Source: Photorhabdus bodei (GTDB lineage: Bacteria; Pseudomonadota; Gammaproteobacteria; Enterobacterales; Enterobacteriaceae). Taken from it: a stretch of 64,000 nt of DNA. Below the pieces are notes generated by a model. That model had not been told where the DNA came from. It worked only from the letters and a program-made list of their open reading frames with translations, and did no database searches. Of this stretch, positions 10,255-20,224 are shown piece after piece. The translations under genes and the position numbers were made by a program. The stretch covers positions 1 through 64,000 of the forward strand of contig NZ_NSCM01000005.1 of the NCBI RefSeq assembly GCF_003287735.1, given 5' to 3'. The first letter of the stretch is position 1. The number at the start of each line of letters is the position of its first letter.

Positions 10255-11189
10255 TTGTCTCCCATTTCAGGTATTAATCACCAAAGAATATTTCCTACCC
10301 AACAGCTCGATACCACAGCCGTTAATCAGCCACAGGGTGAACTATCAGGCAAATCCCTGAAAGTCTCTTCACCCAGACCAGGGTTGTTAGAGCGCCTCTC
10401 AGCGGCGATTCAACGCAATCTACCGGGCCACTCCATGCTCGATCGCCACTGACCACCGATGGCAAGAAGAATCAAGAGAGCCGCTTCTCGTTCAGCATGA
10501 TAAAGGACCGAATTGTCCACTTTGCGGTAAGCACCACGTTAGGGAGTGTTCGAAATTCTGCAAGTAAGCACGGCGGCGAAATCACCTTCAAGTTCGCCCA
10601 GACCAAGGGGACCTTTCTGGATCAAATCATGAAACATAGTGACACCTCCGGCGGGGTTTGTGAATCCATATCAGCTCATTGGATAAGCGCTCATGCCAAA
10701 GGGGAAAGTGTCTTCGATCAGCTCTACGTAGGCGGCCAGAAAGGTCAATTCCATATCGACTCTCTGGTTTCCATCAAACAGTTACAGATGGATGGCATGG
10801 ACCCCTATGCCGAACAAAGTCAAATAACGGAATCCTGGCTTAGTGAGAACGGCGTCCAACCACGAAGCCAGCTTGATACAAACGGCGAAACTGGCAGCAA
10901 AGGCACAAAAGATCTATTAAACGCTATCCTGGATACAGGTGATAAGGGATCAGGCTACAAGAAGATCAGCTTTGAAGGGCAGATGGCTGGACACACTGTA
11001 GCCGCCTATGTCGATGACCAGAAGGGTGTTACCTTCTTCGATCCTAACTTCGGCGAGTTCAACTTCCCGGATAAAACCTCATTCTCCAACTGGTTCTCTC
11101 AAGATTTCTGGTCCAAATCCATGTACAACAAGGAAATCGGGCTGGGACAAAATTTCTACGTTTCCAACTTCGAGCCTAAAACACGATGA
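10255..11189 (+). pseudogene. lopT: YopT-like cysteine protease effector (lopT), frameshifted
   Basis: Two frames together give one YopT homologue. The first (TTG start 10255, good 'TTAAGGAGTG' upstream) gives 65 residues ending 'SMLDRH' and a stop at 10450-10452. The second, open from there and including the ATG at 10497, resumes with 'LTTDGKKNQ', the segment that follows in YopT as I recall it. Restoring one base near 10449 gives about 311 residues, close to YopT's 322. The catalytic Cys ('GGVCESIS'), His ('MAGHTVAAYV') and Asp ('TFFDPNFGEF') are all present downstream. Full-length activity (cleavage of prenylated Rho GTPases in host cells) needs the frame restored; it may be a true mutation or a sequencing error. 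Confidence 0.88.
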
Positions 11190-11578
11190 CACACGATTAT
11201 CACCAGCTTATAGAAGCGCTGTTCTCTAAACTCGGAGTGCCCGAGCCCCCTACCGACGATGGTATCTACACTTTAGAAGTCGATGGACGTTTTCAGGTAT
11301 TGATTGTCTGTTATCATGACAACTGGCTACAGTTGTTCTGCGAATTAGGGCCCGAAGTCAGTCATGCCAACAATCTTTTTGGGCAACATTGGCCGGCTCA
11401 TGTCCAAGGTGATTTGGATGGACAAGCCATTTTGTGGTCACAACGCCCCTTGGTCGAAGTAGACGTAACTGAACTACAAGCTTGGTTAGAACGCTTTATT
11501 GATGATATTGAGCAACGCCTGACACCTAACACAACCCAACAGCCTAAAAATCTGCCGCCTTCCTTGATGCGGGTTTGA
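11186..11578 (+). CDS. SycT-like effector chaperone
   Basis: 130 residues, the length of Yersinia SycT, and overlapping the lopT stop as ATGA. Acidic, with the class I T3SS chaperone pattern (CesT fold): an N-terminal helix 'YHQLIEALFSKLGVPEPP', then strands around 'GRFQVLIVCYHDNWLQLFCEL'-like residues 35-55. It should bind the N-terminal part of the YopT-like effector. The gene is intact although the effector frame is broken. A bidirectional terminator follows. Confidence 0.85.
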   Translation: MTHDYHQLIEALFSKLGVPEPPTDDGIYTLEVDGRFQVLIVCYHDNWLQLFCELGPEVSHANNLFGQHWPAHVQGDLDGQAILWSQRPLVEVDVTELQAWLERFIDDIEQRLTPNTTQQPKNLPPSLMRV

Positions 11579-11702
11579 TCGCTAAATACAAACCACTTCC
11601 GGGATATAAGTTCAATGGGAGCTTCAATATTTGCTCCTCTTTAAACTGCCAAGGCGAAATAATCAAACAAAGAGTTAAACAAAATACTGTTACCGCCATG
11701 CA

Positions 11703-11728
11703 AAAAAACCGCAATTAAGCGGTTTTTT
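11703..11728. terminator. Bidirectional intrinsic terminator
   Basis: A perfect inverted repeat of arms AAAAAACCGC and GCGGTTTTTT around a 6-base loop. With its T run on the plus strand and A run on the other side, it can stop the T3SS/effector transcript and the opposing cold-shock transcript. Confidence 0.85.
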
Positions 11729-11811
11729 ACTGATTAACAACTTTAACTACTCAGGATATCACCTTCATCGCTATCGTAAAGTCGCTAATAGATTTAAGCA
11801 GTCAAATTAAA

Positions 11812-12027
11812 TCAAGATAATACGATAACATTTGCTGCGGATGGGCCTTTAGCACCACTCTCAACAGAGAATGAAACTTCCTGACCTTCTTCCAGTGTTT
11901 TGAAATTATTACTCTGAATTGCAGAATAATGGACAAAAACATCTTTACTCCCATCTTTTGGGGAAATAAAGCCAAAACCTTTATCGTTGTTAAACCATTT
12001 TACTGAGCCAGTCATTGCATTAGACAT
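11812..12027 (-). CDS. CspA-family cold-shock protein
   Basis: 71 residues with both RNA-binding motifs of the cold-shock domain, 'KGFGFI' (RNP1) and 'DVFVHYSAI' (RNP2). It is closest by eye to the CspA/CspB branch ('MSN.MTG.VKWFN', '[16 protein letters not shown]'). It binds single-stranded RNA/DNA and melts RNA structure. 'AAAGGA' lies 6-8 bases before the ATG. The upstream AT-rich region would hold the long 5' leader typical of csp genes. The exact paralogue cannot be named. Confidence 0.93.
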   Translation of the reverse strand: MSNAMTGSVKWFNNDKGFGFISPKDGSKDVFVHYSAIQSNNFKTLEEGQEVSFSVESGAKGPSAANVIVLS

Positions 12028-12336
12028 AGAATTTTCCTTTAATTTTATTAAGTTGCCATAAGGCGTTATGAGGTCTGTTTTTCAGTTTTACTTATGGATA
12101 CTAATTATAAGGAATTCGCAATGAAGTGGTATCGGGGATAACGCTAAATGGTGAACTGCTTTAACTTTCTTTTCATAAATAGGTCTGTACTTCCAAACCA
12201 GTGACGCTATTAAATCACATTGATTGGTCATTAGCAAATTTTAATTTCATTTATTTTTTTCTATTGGTGTTCTCCTTTATCCTAAATTTCGACTTTATCC
12301 ATATTGCATGGCTTTATCATAGCCATAACTAACTGA

Positions 12337-12510
12337 ATTATAAAAATACAATGCTCCGTAAAAATTTCATCGCTAATTAATGGAACGGTGGTAGAAACCG
12401 GGGACCAGATGAAATGTTTTGATTTTAGTTATGGAAAAGATACCTGCAACGGTAATCCGATTGGCACTATCACTATCTCTCTCAGAAATCCTAATTTACG
12501 ATTATCTTAA
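12337..12510 (+). pseudogene. Possible gene remnant, unrecognised
   Basis: A frame open for about 57 codons with protein-like composition ('NGTVVETGDQMKCFDFSYGK' then 'DTCNGNPIGTITISLRNP'). An ATG at 12409 preceded by 'GGGGACC' would give 33 residues. I do not recognise the family. It may be the relic of a larger secreted-type protein or a chance frame. Confidence 0.25.
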
Positions 12511-12967
12511 AAAATAGATTAAAGGTGCGGCCTTAATATACAATGCCGTATCTCTCGGTATTAACCAGATCATCCCTACACCTATAAGGCTAAAGTGAAT
12601 CAAACCCATTAGAAACCCCTCACACTTACCCATTTTCCCCCATTCGGCAACGCTTTCTATACTCCCAATCACCGCCTTTCCTCCTCACCCTGAGCGACGA
12701 GGTTTCTCGGAGGCTAATTGATGAAGCAAGAAGTCAATTAACGACACCGTGCCTCATCCGACATTCATTACTAACGAGATTCTCATTATCGGGTAATCAC
12801 CTGTTTGTCATTCAAGAAATGGCGAAACAAAACGTGCACACCTGTGCAAGATTTTGCACGCCGCTTATTTATTGTTCGTATAAACCTGAACACACTTTCC
12901 TCAACCCGATAAGTAGAATTAATTAAATTTCAGTTAATTATAAAATATTCTTATTTAAATCCTGTGG

Positions 12968-12984
12968 TTGGCATACCTATTGCT
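12968..12984 (+). promoter_or_regulatory. Sigma-54-type promoter of atoDA
   Basis: TTGGCATACCTATTGCT matches the sigma-54 consensus (TGGCAC-N5-TTGC), with the invariant GG (12970-12971) and GC (12982-12983) 12 bases apart. It lies about 50 bases before the atoD start. The E. coli ato operon is sigma-54-dependent under AtoC, which supports function; no atoS/atoC genes are in the window. Confidence 0.75.
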
Positions 12985-13034
12985 AAACTTAAAGATAAGC
13001 GCTTATATCCATATATCATATATAGGGAATTAAT

Positions 13035-13694
13035 ATGAAAAATAAACTCATTAGTATACAACAAGTTATGGCACATTTTTATGACGGTATGACCATTATG
13101 GTTGGCGGTTTCATGGGCATAGGCACACCTCCCCGCTTAATCACCACATTACTGAACTCCGGTATCAAAGATCTGACCATCATTGCTAACGATACTGGCC
13201 GTATCGACGCCGGCATAGGCCCCCTTGTGGTTAATAACAGAGTGAAAAAAGTCATTACCTCACATATTGGCACTAATCCGGAAACCGGACGCAAAATGCT
13301 TGCTGGAGAAATAGAAGTGGAACTGGTTCCTTTGGGAACGTTGATCGAACGTATTCGCTGCGGCGGAGCCGGTCTGGGCGGATTCCTAACCCCAACCGGG
13401 GTAGGTACTGTTGTAGAAGAGGGAAAACAAAAAATCACCCTCAATGGAACAGACTATTTATTGGAACTCCCGCTACGTGCCGATCTCGCGTTGATTCAAG
13501 CTCATCTTGCCGATCATCATGGCAACCTCACCTACCAACTCAGTGCCCGAAATTTTAACCCAGTAATCGCCCTAGCGGCAGATATTACACTTGCCGAGCC
13601 GAGTGAACTGGTTGAAGTCGGTGAAATCGCACCAGACTGCGTGATAACACCTGGCGCATTGATCGACTACATCGTTTATCCAGGAGAAAATTAA
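13035..13694 (+). CDS. atoD: Acetate/acetoacetate CoA-transferase alpha subunit AtoD
   Basis: 219 residues, very close to E. coli AtoD throughout, e.g. '[16 protein letters not shown]', '[13 protein letters not shown]' and '[19 protein letters not shown]'. With AtoA it moves CoA from acetyl-CoA onto acetoacetate or short-chain fatty acids. 'ATAGGGAA' precedes the ATG. It is followed 2 bases later by atoA in one transcription unit. Confidence 0.96.
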   Translation: MKNKLISIQQVMAHFYDGMTIMVGGFMGIGTPPRLITTLLNSGIKDLTIIANDTGRIDAGIGPLVVNNRVKKVITSHIGTNPETGRKMLAGEIEVELVPLGTLIERIRCGGAGLGGFLTPTGVGTVVEEGKQKITLNGTDYLLELPLRADLALIQAHLADHHGNLTYQLSARNFNPVIALAADITLAEPSELVEVGEIAPDCVITPGALIDYIVYPGEN

Positions 13695-13696
13695 TA

Positions 13697-14347
13697 ATGA
13701 ATGCTCAACAAGTTATTGCCCACCGTGCTGCTCTCGAACTACAAGACGGCGATGTTGTTAATCTTGGCATCGGTATTCCCACGCAAGTCCCGAACTATCT
13801 GCCTGATCACATTCATATTACTCTCCAATCAGAAAACGGCATACTGGGCCTTGGACCTATTACAGAAATAGATCCCAATCTGGTCAATGCTGGCGGAAAC
13901 CCCTGTGGCATCTTGCCCGGCGCTGCCATATTTGACAGTGCCCTCTCTTTTGCCCTTATTCGAGGCGGTCACGTCAATGCCTGTATTCTGGGGGGGCTGC
14001 AAGTTGACCAGCATGCCAACCTAGCCAGTTGGATGATACCGGGGAAAATGGTCCTTGGTATGGGAGGGGCAATGGATCTTGTCACCGGTGCACGTAAAGT
14101 CATCATTGCAATGAAACATTGCACCAAAGACGGTTCAGCAAAAATCCTCAAGCAGTGTACTCTGCCACTTACCGCCATCAATAAAGTCAGCATGATTGTC
14201 ACTGAATTAGGTGTCTTCTGCTTTGAACAGGGTCAGTTAATCCTGAAAGAACATGCGCCAAATGTCACATTAGAGACTCTACGAGAAAAAACTGAAGCAG
14301 AATTTAGCATCGCACATGACCTCAAAGTCATGCCTGTACCGATATAG
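13697..14347 (+). CDS. atoA: Acetate/acetoacetate CoA-transferase beta subunit AtoA
   Basis: 216 residues, the same length as E. coli AtoA. It contains the catalytic glutamate motif 'SENGILGLGP', then 'NAGGNPCGILPGAAIFDSA' and 'GGMGGAMDLVTGARKVI'-type conserved loops. The Glu forms the thioester-transfer intermediate. 'CAGGAGAA' precedes the start. In E. coli atoE and atoB follow; here only a possible scrap of atoE remains. Confidence 0.96.
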   Translation: MNAQQVIAHRAALELQDGDVVNLGIGIPTQVPNYLPDHIHITLQSENGILGLGPITEIDPNLVNAGGNPCGILPGAAIFDSALSFALIRGGHVNACILGGLQVDQHANLASWMIPGKMVLGMGGAMDLVTGARKVIIAMKHCTKDGSAKILKQCTLPLTAINKVSMIVTELGVFCFEQGQLILKEHAPNVTLETLREKTEAEFSIAHDLKVMPVPI

Positions 14348-14352
14348 GAGAA

Positions 14353-14418
14353 ATGAGCATAATTAGCAGAATCATTAACTGGTTTTATCAGTACTATCCT
14401 ACCGTCCCACCAACCTAG
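14353..14418 (+). pseudogene. Possible 5' remnant of atoE
   Basis: A 21-codon frame starting 3 bases after an 'AGGAGA' site, directly downstream of atoA. Its peptide (MSIISRIINWFYQYYPT) resembles the start of E. coli AtoE (MIGRISRFMTRFVSRWLPD, from memory) in spacing and in the 'ISR..' and aromatic/Pro positions. It stops at 14416-14418. The reading is tentative because so few residues can be compared. Confidence 0.35.
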
Positions 14419-15270
14419 ACGGTTCAGATGTGAGGCAATGGCTGCTGAAATCTGCTAATTATTATCATTACTCATATTCTTCCCGCCAACTCATCATCAT
14501 TATCAATAATCACATCAAGAAATTTGAAGATATTGGAATTACTGTAATTAAAACAAATAGCCACTCAAATATTAATAAAATGAAGTAATAATCCTTCAAG
14601 AACTGTCTCTTTATTCTAGATAAAGCATAGAATAATTATAATAAATACTCATTGAATTCTCATAAATTTGTATAGGCATTTTTATAAGAAGAATCTTAGC
14701 ATTCTTATTTAACGAAACAGTTAACATATAATTGTAGTCACGTCAGCCCATTTAATATAGACGCATTCATGTAATCACATAATTTTTATAGTTTTTTCAA
14801 TTATCACTGTAACTCTAATTCTTGGTAATATGAAGTTATAGAAATAGGCATAAAACAGAGTTTCATGATATAGAAAACATATTATTCATAACAAACTCAA
14901 TATATTTTCTATTACTAAATAACCACGTCAAATAGTAGACTACTTAATAGAACTCAATCTATTTTGAACAATTTTGTCAATCGCTAAAAATAAAAAAATA
15001 TACCGTACGTCTGACAGCCACCGCAGGAGGAAATATAAGTATAAATTTCACACATTAAATACAAATAGCTTTGATATATTTCCAGCTATAAAATGTTTAA
15101 TTTTTTATTTCCGCCAATTACACAAAAATAGTTAACCTCATAAGATATAAGAATATTCCATTATTCTCATTCCTTACTAGACTATGATCGGCATGAGTTG
15201 GTAGGAATCATTTTTACAATAATTCAATATGTTAATTATAAAATAATATTATTTAATTTGAGGAAAGTAT
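14419..15270. other. AT-rich gene-free stretch
   Basis: About 850 very AT-rich bases between the ato genes and the tail-fibre gene. No frame with coding character, RNA gene, repeat or IS end is apparent. It may be decayed ato or phage DNA. The tail-fibre promoter should be near its right end. Confidence 0.4.
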
Positions 15271-17124
15271 ATGAGTCCCAAGAATGATTTTAAAGCTTTT
15301 TCTATTAGTAATAATGCTAACGTAGTAAGCCAGGAAGGGTATGAAACAAGCTCGGCTTTAAAGACTGGATTTCCACCAGAGAATATTACCACTCATTTAC
15401 TCAACAAGGTATTGCGTCAATCTTCAACAATATCGTCTACAATAGCTAATTTTATCGCGACACAATATGGCAATGATGTTCTGGACGATGGGGATATAGT
15501 CAAACTCACTACTCAGTTAAATAAAGCCTTAGAAAAAAAGATTGCGACAGAAGTTCCAAGTGCTTCACTAACTCAGAAAGGAATTGTTCAACTCACAGAT
15601 AAAACAGGCAACAGCAATTCACTTGCCGTCACTCAGAAACTTGTTTCTGATGTAAATGATAATGCTAACAACAGATTAGCAAAAAACCAAAATGGCGCAG
15701 ACATTCTTGATAAAAACGCGTTTGTGAAAAATCTCGGCTTAGCAGAAACCGGCAATTTAGCTAAAAATGCGGTACCGAATAGTAGAAAAATTAATGGAAA
15801 AGCGTTAACCGGGGATATCAGTCTGAACGCTGGAGATGTGGGGGCATTTAAGCTTGGATTAACAGGAAACAACACTGTTAGTAATCAAGTCCCCTGGAAT
15901 GCAAACACAGGATTATATGATTTACTGAATCCTGGAATAGATTCTTCGCATGTCGCTCATTTCAATAATGGCGTTGGAAGCTGCCCAGCTTTTCAATTGA
16001 AAGTGCTGTACAAAAACCGGGGAATTGCTTATCGCTCTGCCCGTGATAATTTTGGCTTTGAGGAAGATTGGACTGATATTTATACAACAAAAAATAAACC
16101 AACGGCAGCGGATGTGGGGGCATTTAAGCTCGGATTAACAGAAAGATACACTGTTAATAATCAGGTCCCTTGGAACGCAAACACAGGGTTATATGATTTG
16201 CTGAATCCTGGAATAGATTCTTCGCATATTGCTCATTTCAATAATGGCATTGGAAGCTGCCCCGCTTTTCAGTTGAAAGTGCTGTACAAAAACCGGGGAA
16301 TTGCTTATCGCTCTGCCCGTGATAATTATGGTTTTGAGGAAGATTGGACTGATATTTATACAACAAAAAATAAACCAACGGCAGCGGATGTTGGGGCATA
16401 TGCAAAATCCGAGGGATCTGAATTTATCCAAGCAAAACATATTAATCCAGCGAATATAAGTGATTTTACCGCATGGATAAAATCACTGCCGCTGGGCGGT
16501 CATGCACTTAGATTTGGAGAGAATCATGGTGGCATTGGATATCCGTGGTCATGCGGCTATGTAACAAGAATGTATGACACATGGGCGGGATTTGTCGCGC
16601 ATTATGACCATGCAGATATTAGCTTTATCCATGGAAATGATGGGGGAGGAAATACAAAAGTTAGCCAACTTCGGACAGACAAAAATACACACTTCGACAC
16701 TAACGGCATTCTCAGAGCATCCAGCCCAGTTGTAGATATTCATCCAGACGGAGCTTACGAGTTAACCAGCGAAGCTGAGGGAGTGACGGTTAAGCGTATA
16801 GATACAGGGAAATATCGTATCAGCGGCTGCAACGGTTTTGCCAAAGATGGCGCATGGGGAATTCACGGTGGAACTATCATCCCGGCAGACAGCAACGGGT
16901 TAAATCTTATTTGGGTGCGTGAATCGGTAGACACAACCAGCGGCGATATAACCATCGAATGTTACCATCGTCAAAATAAAGACGCTCCTGAATTTGCTCA
17001 AAATAAGCGTGTCAAAAGCGTAACTGCCACAGGAGAAATCGTTTATTACCATGATGCTGAGCCATGCGATATTCCAGACGGAAGAGTAATTAATATTCGT
17101 GTACAACTACCTGAGAAATCATAA
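15271..17124 (+). CDS. Orphan phage-type tail fibre protein
   Basis: 617 residues. The N-terminus ('DDGDIVKLTTQLNKAL') and 'TQKGIVQLTD' segment are typical of tail fibres of prophages and R-type tailocins. The central part has two near-identical 92-residue units resembling pyocin-knob domains ('VPWNANTGLYDLLNPG', 'YRSARDN.GFEEDWTDIY'). The C-terminal ~110 residues ('GVTVKRIDTGKYRISGCNGF', 'YHRQNKDAPEFAQNKR') match a C-terminal domain common in enterobacterial prophage fibres. No other phage gene is nearby. 'TTGAGGAAAG' precedes the ATG and a terminator follows, so it could be expressed. It probably binds a cell surface; its particle, if any, is encoded elsewhere. Confidence 0.88.
   Translation: MSPKNDFKAFSISNNANVVSQEGYETSSALKTGFPPENITTHLLNKVLRQSSTISSTIANFIATQYGNDVLDDGDIVKLTTQLNKALEKKIATEVPSASLTQKGIVQLTDKTGNSNSLAVTQKLVSDVNDNANNRLAKNQNGADILDKNAFVKNLGLAETGNLAKNAVPNSRKINGKALTGDISLNAGDVGAFKLGLTGNNTVSNQVPWNANTGLYDLLNPGIDSSHVAHFNNGVGSCPAFQLKVLYKNRGIAYRSARDNFGFEEDWTDIYTTKNKPTAADVGAFKLGLTERYTVNNQVPWNANTGLYDLLNPGIDSSHIAHFNNGIGSCPAFQLKVLYKNRGIAYRSARDNYGFEEDWTDIYTTKNKPTAADVGAYAKSEGSEFIQAKHINPANISDFTAWIKSLPLGGHALRFGENHGGIGYPWSCGYVTRMYDTWAGFVAHYDHADISFIHGNDGGGNTKVSQLRTDKNTHFDTNGILRASSPVVDIHPDGAYELTSEAEGVTVKRIDTGKYRISGCNGFAKDGAWGIHGGTIIPADSNGLNLIWVRESVDTTSGDITIECYHRQNKDAPEFAQNKRVKSVTATGEIVYYHDAEPCDIPDGRVINIRVQLPEKS
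15835..16386 (+). repeat. Two tandem 276-bp units inside the tail-fibre gene
   Basis: The unit beginning GATGTGGGGGCATTTAAG at 15835 recurs at 16111, and a third, divergent start appears at 16387 (GATGTTGGGGCATATGC). The period is exactly 276 bases (92 codons). The two copies differ at only scattered positions, indicating a recent duplication or homogenisation. Confidence 0.93.
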
Positions 17125-17140
17125 TAATGTAATCAGGATC

Positions 17141-17161
17141 AGGCTCCCTAAAAGGGAGCCT
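17141..17161. terminator. Hairpin terminator between tail fibre and cysS
   Basis: Perfect arms AGGCTCCC and GGGAGCCT around a 5-base loop, followed on the plus strand by TTAATTATC. It lies between two convergent genes and may serve both. Confidence 0.7.
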
Positions 17162-17192
17162 TAATTATCAAAGCAATTGTACTCTATCAGGC

Positions 17193-18578
17193 TTACTTAC
17201 GACGCCAGCTTGTCCCTTGCGGCCCATCTTCCAGTTCAATGCCCATCTCATTTAACTGATTACGAGCAGAATCTGCCAGCGGCCAATCTTTATTTTTACG
17301 GGCATCATTACGCTGCTTAATCAGTGCTTCAATTTTCGCAATCTCTTCATCATCAGCCTGAATACCACGGTGCAGGAATTGTTCTGGCTGTTGTTGCAAC
17401 AAACCTAAAATACCCGCCAGCTTGCGTAATTCAGCCGCTAAGCCATTCGCTGCATCCATATCTTCTGATTTTAAACGGTTGATTTCACGTACTATATCAA
17501 ACAGTACCGAATAAGCCTCTGGCGTATTGAAATCATCATTCATTGCGTCAATGAAACGCGCCTCAAATACTTCGCCACCGGCCGGCTGTACAGAAGCATC
17601 TGTACCTCGCAGAGCTGTATAAAATCGTTCAAGTGCGGTACGAGCTTGCTTTAAGTTATCTTCTGTATAGTTAAGTTGACTGCGGTAATGGCCTGACAAC
17701 AAGAAATAACGCACTGTCTCTGCATCGTAATATTCCAATACGTCACGGATAGTAAAGAAGTTGTTCAGCGATTTGGACATCTTCTCTTTATCTACCATCA
17801 CCATCCCTGAATGCATCCAGTAATTCACATACGGACCATCATGGGCACAAGTAGATTGCGCAATTTCGTTTTCATGATGCGGAAACATCAGATCAGCGCC
17901 ACCACCATGAATATCAAAATGATTACCTAGCTGTTTACTGTTCATGGCAGAACATTCAATATGCCAACCCGGACGGCCCGCTCCCCACGGCGATTCCCAA
18001 CTTGGTTCCCCAGGCTTGGACATTTTCCACAATACGAAATCCATCGGGTTACGCTTAACATCAGCCACTTCCACTCGCGCCCCTGCTTGTAACTGGCTGA
18101 GATCTTGGCGGGAAAGCAATCCGTAATCCTGATCACTCTCGACAGAAAACATAACATCGCCATTATCTGCGACATAAGCATGATCACGTTTTATCAACGA
18201 TTCAGTCAGCGCAATAATCTCCTGGATATGCCGGGTCGCACGAGGCTCCAGATCAGGGCGTAAGATATTCAGCGCATCAAAATCTTTATACATTTCTGCC
18301 AACATACGGCCAGTCAGATCATCACAACTTTCACTGTTTTCCGCCGCCCGTTTGATGATTTTGTCATCAACATCGGTCACATTGCGGACATAAGTTAAAT
18401 CGTATCCCAGATAGCGCAGATAACGAGCAACCACATCAAAAGAAACAAAGGTTCTGCCATGACCAATATGGCACAGGTCATAAATCGTGATACCACACAC
18501 GTACATCCCTACTTTCCCTGGATGAATTGGTTTAAATTCTTCTTTCTGACGGCTGAGGGTATTGAAAATTTTTAGCAT
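17193..18578 (-). CDS. cysS: Cysteinyl-tRNA synthetase
   Basis: 461 residues, the exact length of E. coli CysS, from the start '[15 protein letters not shown]'; a 7-codon upstream extension is possible but unsupported. It contains the class I motifs 'HIGH' (in '[11 protein letters not shown]') and 'KMSKS', and the zinc-binding Cys/His residues ('GMYVCG', 'HIECSAM', 'HHENE'). It charges tRNA-Cys. It is divergent from ppiB, as in E. coli. Confidence 0.98.
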   Translation of the reverse strand: MLKIFNTLSRQKEEFKPIHPGKVGMYVCGITIYDLCHIGHGRTFVSFDVVARYLRYLGYDLTYVRNVTDVDDKIIKRAAENSESCDDLTGRMLAEMYKDFDALNILRPDLEPRATRHIQEIIALTESLIKRDHAYVADNGDVMFSVESDQDYGLLSRQDLSQLQAGARVEVADVKRNPMDFVLWKMSKPGEPSWESPWGAGRPGWHIECSAMNSKQLGNHFDIHGGGADLMFPHHENEIAQSTCAHDGPYVNYWMHSGMVMVDKEKMSKSLNNFFTIRDVLEYYDAETVRYFLLSGHYRSQLNYTEDNLKQARTALERFYTALRGTDASVQPAGGEVFEARFIDAMNDDFNTPEAYSVLFDIVREINRLKSEDMDAANGLAAELRKLAGILGLLQQQPEQFLHRGIQADDEEIAKIEALIKQRNDARKNKDWPLADSARNQLNEMGIELEDGPQGTSWRRK

Positions 18579-18845
18579 CGAGATTTTCCGTAAATTCACT
18601 GTACGTGTGTTAAAAATAACGAATTGATAATCCTGGATTTATGTCCTTATCTCATCAATAAATGCTCGATATGGCATAATCCAATAGGATATTGAAACCT
18701 GATATTAAGCGCTTTGCAAGGTTAGCGATCAATATAGTCTACTGAAACTAATAGGTACTGACTCATTATGGTAGATGTGATATAAAAGCCGCCTGGTCCA
18801 AATGCCCTAACCGGGTTAATCAAAACTATTATTAGGATTTCAATT

Positions 18846-19340
18846 ATGGTGACTTTCCATACCAATTTTGGCGATATTGTAATTAATACTTTCGCTGATA
18901 AAGCTCCTGTAACTGTTGAGAATTTCTTGAACTACTGCCGCAATAGCTTCTACGATAATACTATTTTCCACCGTGTTATTAACGGTTTCATGATTCAGGG
19001 TGGTGGATTTGAACCTGGTATGAAACAAAAGCCGACTGATGCAGCTATCAAAAACGAAGCCAATAACGGTCTGAAAAATAACCGTGGTACTTTGGCAATG
19101 GCCCGTACTAACGATCCACACTCAGCAACTGCACAATTCTTCATTAACGTGGTTGATAATGATTTCCTGAACTTCCGATCTGAGCGCCCTGATGGCTGGG
19201 GTTACTGCGTCTTTGCCGAAGTGGTCGAAGGTATGGATGTTGTTGATAAAATCAAAAGCGTTTCTACCGGTCGCAGCGGTATGCACCAAGATGTACCACT
19301 CGAAGATGTTATCATCGAAAAAGTGACTATCAGCGAATAA
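18846..19340 (+). CDS. ppiB: Cytoplasmic peptidyl-prolyl cis-trans isomerase B
   Basis: 164 residues with no signal peptide. It has cyclophilin motifs '[13 protein letters not shown]' (catalytic Arg), '[17 protein letters not shown]' and '[13 protein letters not shown]'. It accelerates proline isomerisation during folding. lpxH follows 10 bases later, so the two share a transcript as in E. coli. ATTAGGATTT precedes the start. Confidence 0.97.
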   Translation: MVTFHTNFGDIVINTFADKAPVTVENFLNYCRNSFYDNTIFHRVINGFMIQGGGFEPGMKQKPTDAAIKNEANNGLKNNRGTLAMARTNDPHSATAQFFINVVDNDFLNFRSERPDGWGYCVFAEVVEGMDVVDKIKSVSTGRSGMHQDVPLEDVIIEKVTISE

Positions 19341-19350
19341 CTCACTGAAT

Positions 19351-20076
19351 ATGTGCACACTTTTTATTGCGGATTTACATCTCAGCGAACATGAACCGGC
19401 AATCACTGCCGGTTTTCTGCGTTTCTTGCGTGAGGACGCCATTCAGGCAGATAGCCTCTATATTCTCGGCGATCTGTTCGATTACTGGATCGGCGATGAT
19501 AACAACAACAACCCTCTCCACCGTGAAATCGCTAGCGCATTAAAAACTGTGCAACAACAAGGTGTTACCTGTTACTTTATTCACGGCAACCGTGACTTTC
19601 TACTCGGTTCGCGCTTTGCTAAAGAGAGTGGCATTATCTTGCTCCCACAGGAAAAAGTACTGGAACTGTACGGTAAACGAGTGCTTATTCTGCACGGCGA
19701 TACCTTGTGTACTGATGACGAAGGTTATCAACGATATCGTAAGCGGGTTCATACCCCGTGGGTCCAACGTCTATTTCTACTGCTACCTCTGTCTATCCGT
19801 CAAAAAATTGCCGTAAAAATGCGAGCAAACAGCCAATCGGTCAACAGCAGAAAATCCGAAGCCATTATGGATGTAAACCAGCAAGCTGTTATTGACACTT
19901 TTGAGCGGTATCAAGCTGACTGGATGATTCACGGACACACCCACCGCCCTTTTGTACATGAAGTTCCTCTGCATGATAAAACCGTTCACCGTGGTGTACT
20001 TGGCGCATGGCATCATCAGGGATCGATGTTCAAAATAACGGATAAATCAATCGATCTTATCTCTTTCCCATTCTGA
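19351..20076 (+). CDS. lpxH: UDP-2,3-diacylglucosamine diphosphatase LpxH
   Basis: 241 residues, a calcineurin-type phosphoesterase with 'IADLHLSE', '[13 protein letters not shown]', 'HGNRDFLLG' and 'IHGHTHRP', the full set of metal ligands. It hydrolyses UDP-2,3-diacylglucosamine to lipid X in lipid A synthesis at the inner membrane. It is immediately downstream of ppiB. Confidence 0.97.
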   Translation: MCTLFIADLHLSEHEPAITAGFLRFLREDAIQADSLYILGDLFDYWIGDDNNNNPLHREIASALKTVQQQGVTCYFIHGNRDFLLGSRFAKESGIILLPQEKVLELYGKRVLILHGDTLCTDDEGYQRYRKRVHTPWVQRLFLLLPLSIRQKIAVKMRANSQSVNSRKSEAIMDVNQQAVIDTFERYQADWMIHGHTHRPFVHEVPLHDKTVHRGVLGAWHHQGSMFKITDKSIDLISFPF

Positions 20077-20125
20077 TTAACCGAGAACACCCGATATACA
20101 GGTGTCACAACAAAAGTATAAAGTA

Positions 20126-20141
20126 ACGCAATCGTTTTCCT
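20126..20141 (+). promoter_or_regulatory. PurR operator upstream of purE
   Basis: ACGCAATCGTTTTCCT fits the PurR palindrome ANGCAANCGNTTNCNT at all fixed positions, about 85 bases before purE. It implies purine repression of purEK as in E. coli. Confidence 0.85.
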
Positions 20142-20224
20142 TAGCTTGTGAGCATGATATGATCCGCGGCCTTAAAGCGTTATTTTCATTCTGGTGGACG
20201 TTAAAACACAGGAGCATTTGATTT

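Larger units (their letters stand above)
12028..13034. other. AT-rich intergenic region with one possible gene remnant
   Basis: About 1 kb between the divergent csp and atoD genes. It should contain the csp promoter and leader and the atoD promoter (a sigma-54-type site at 12968-12984). The only coding-like stretch is a short frame at 12337-12510. I see no RNA gene or IS element here. Confidence 0.5.

Noticed and set aside
10497..11189. A separate 230-residue protease gene starting at the ATG
   Set aside because: The frame is open upstream and continues the YopT-like N-terminus after a one-base shift; the ATG has no good ribosome-binding site.
15271..17124. A resident prophage
   Set aside because: Only a fibre gene is present; no capsid, terminase, integrase or lysis genes lie near it.
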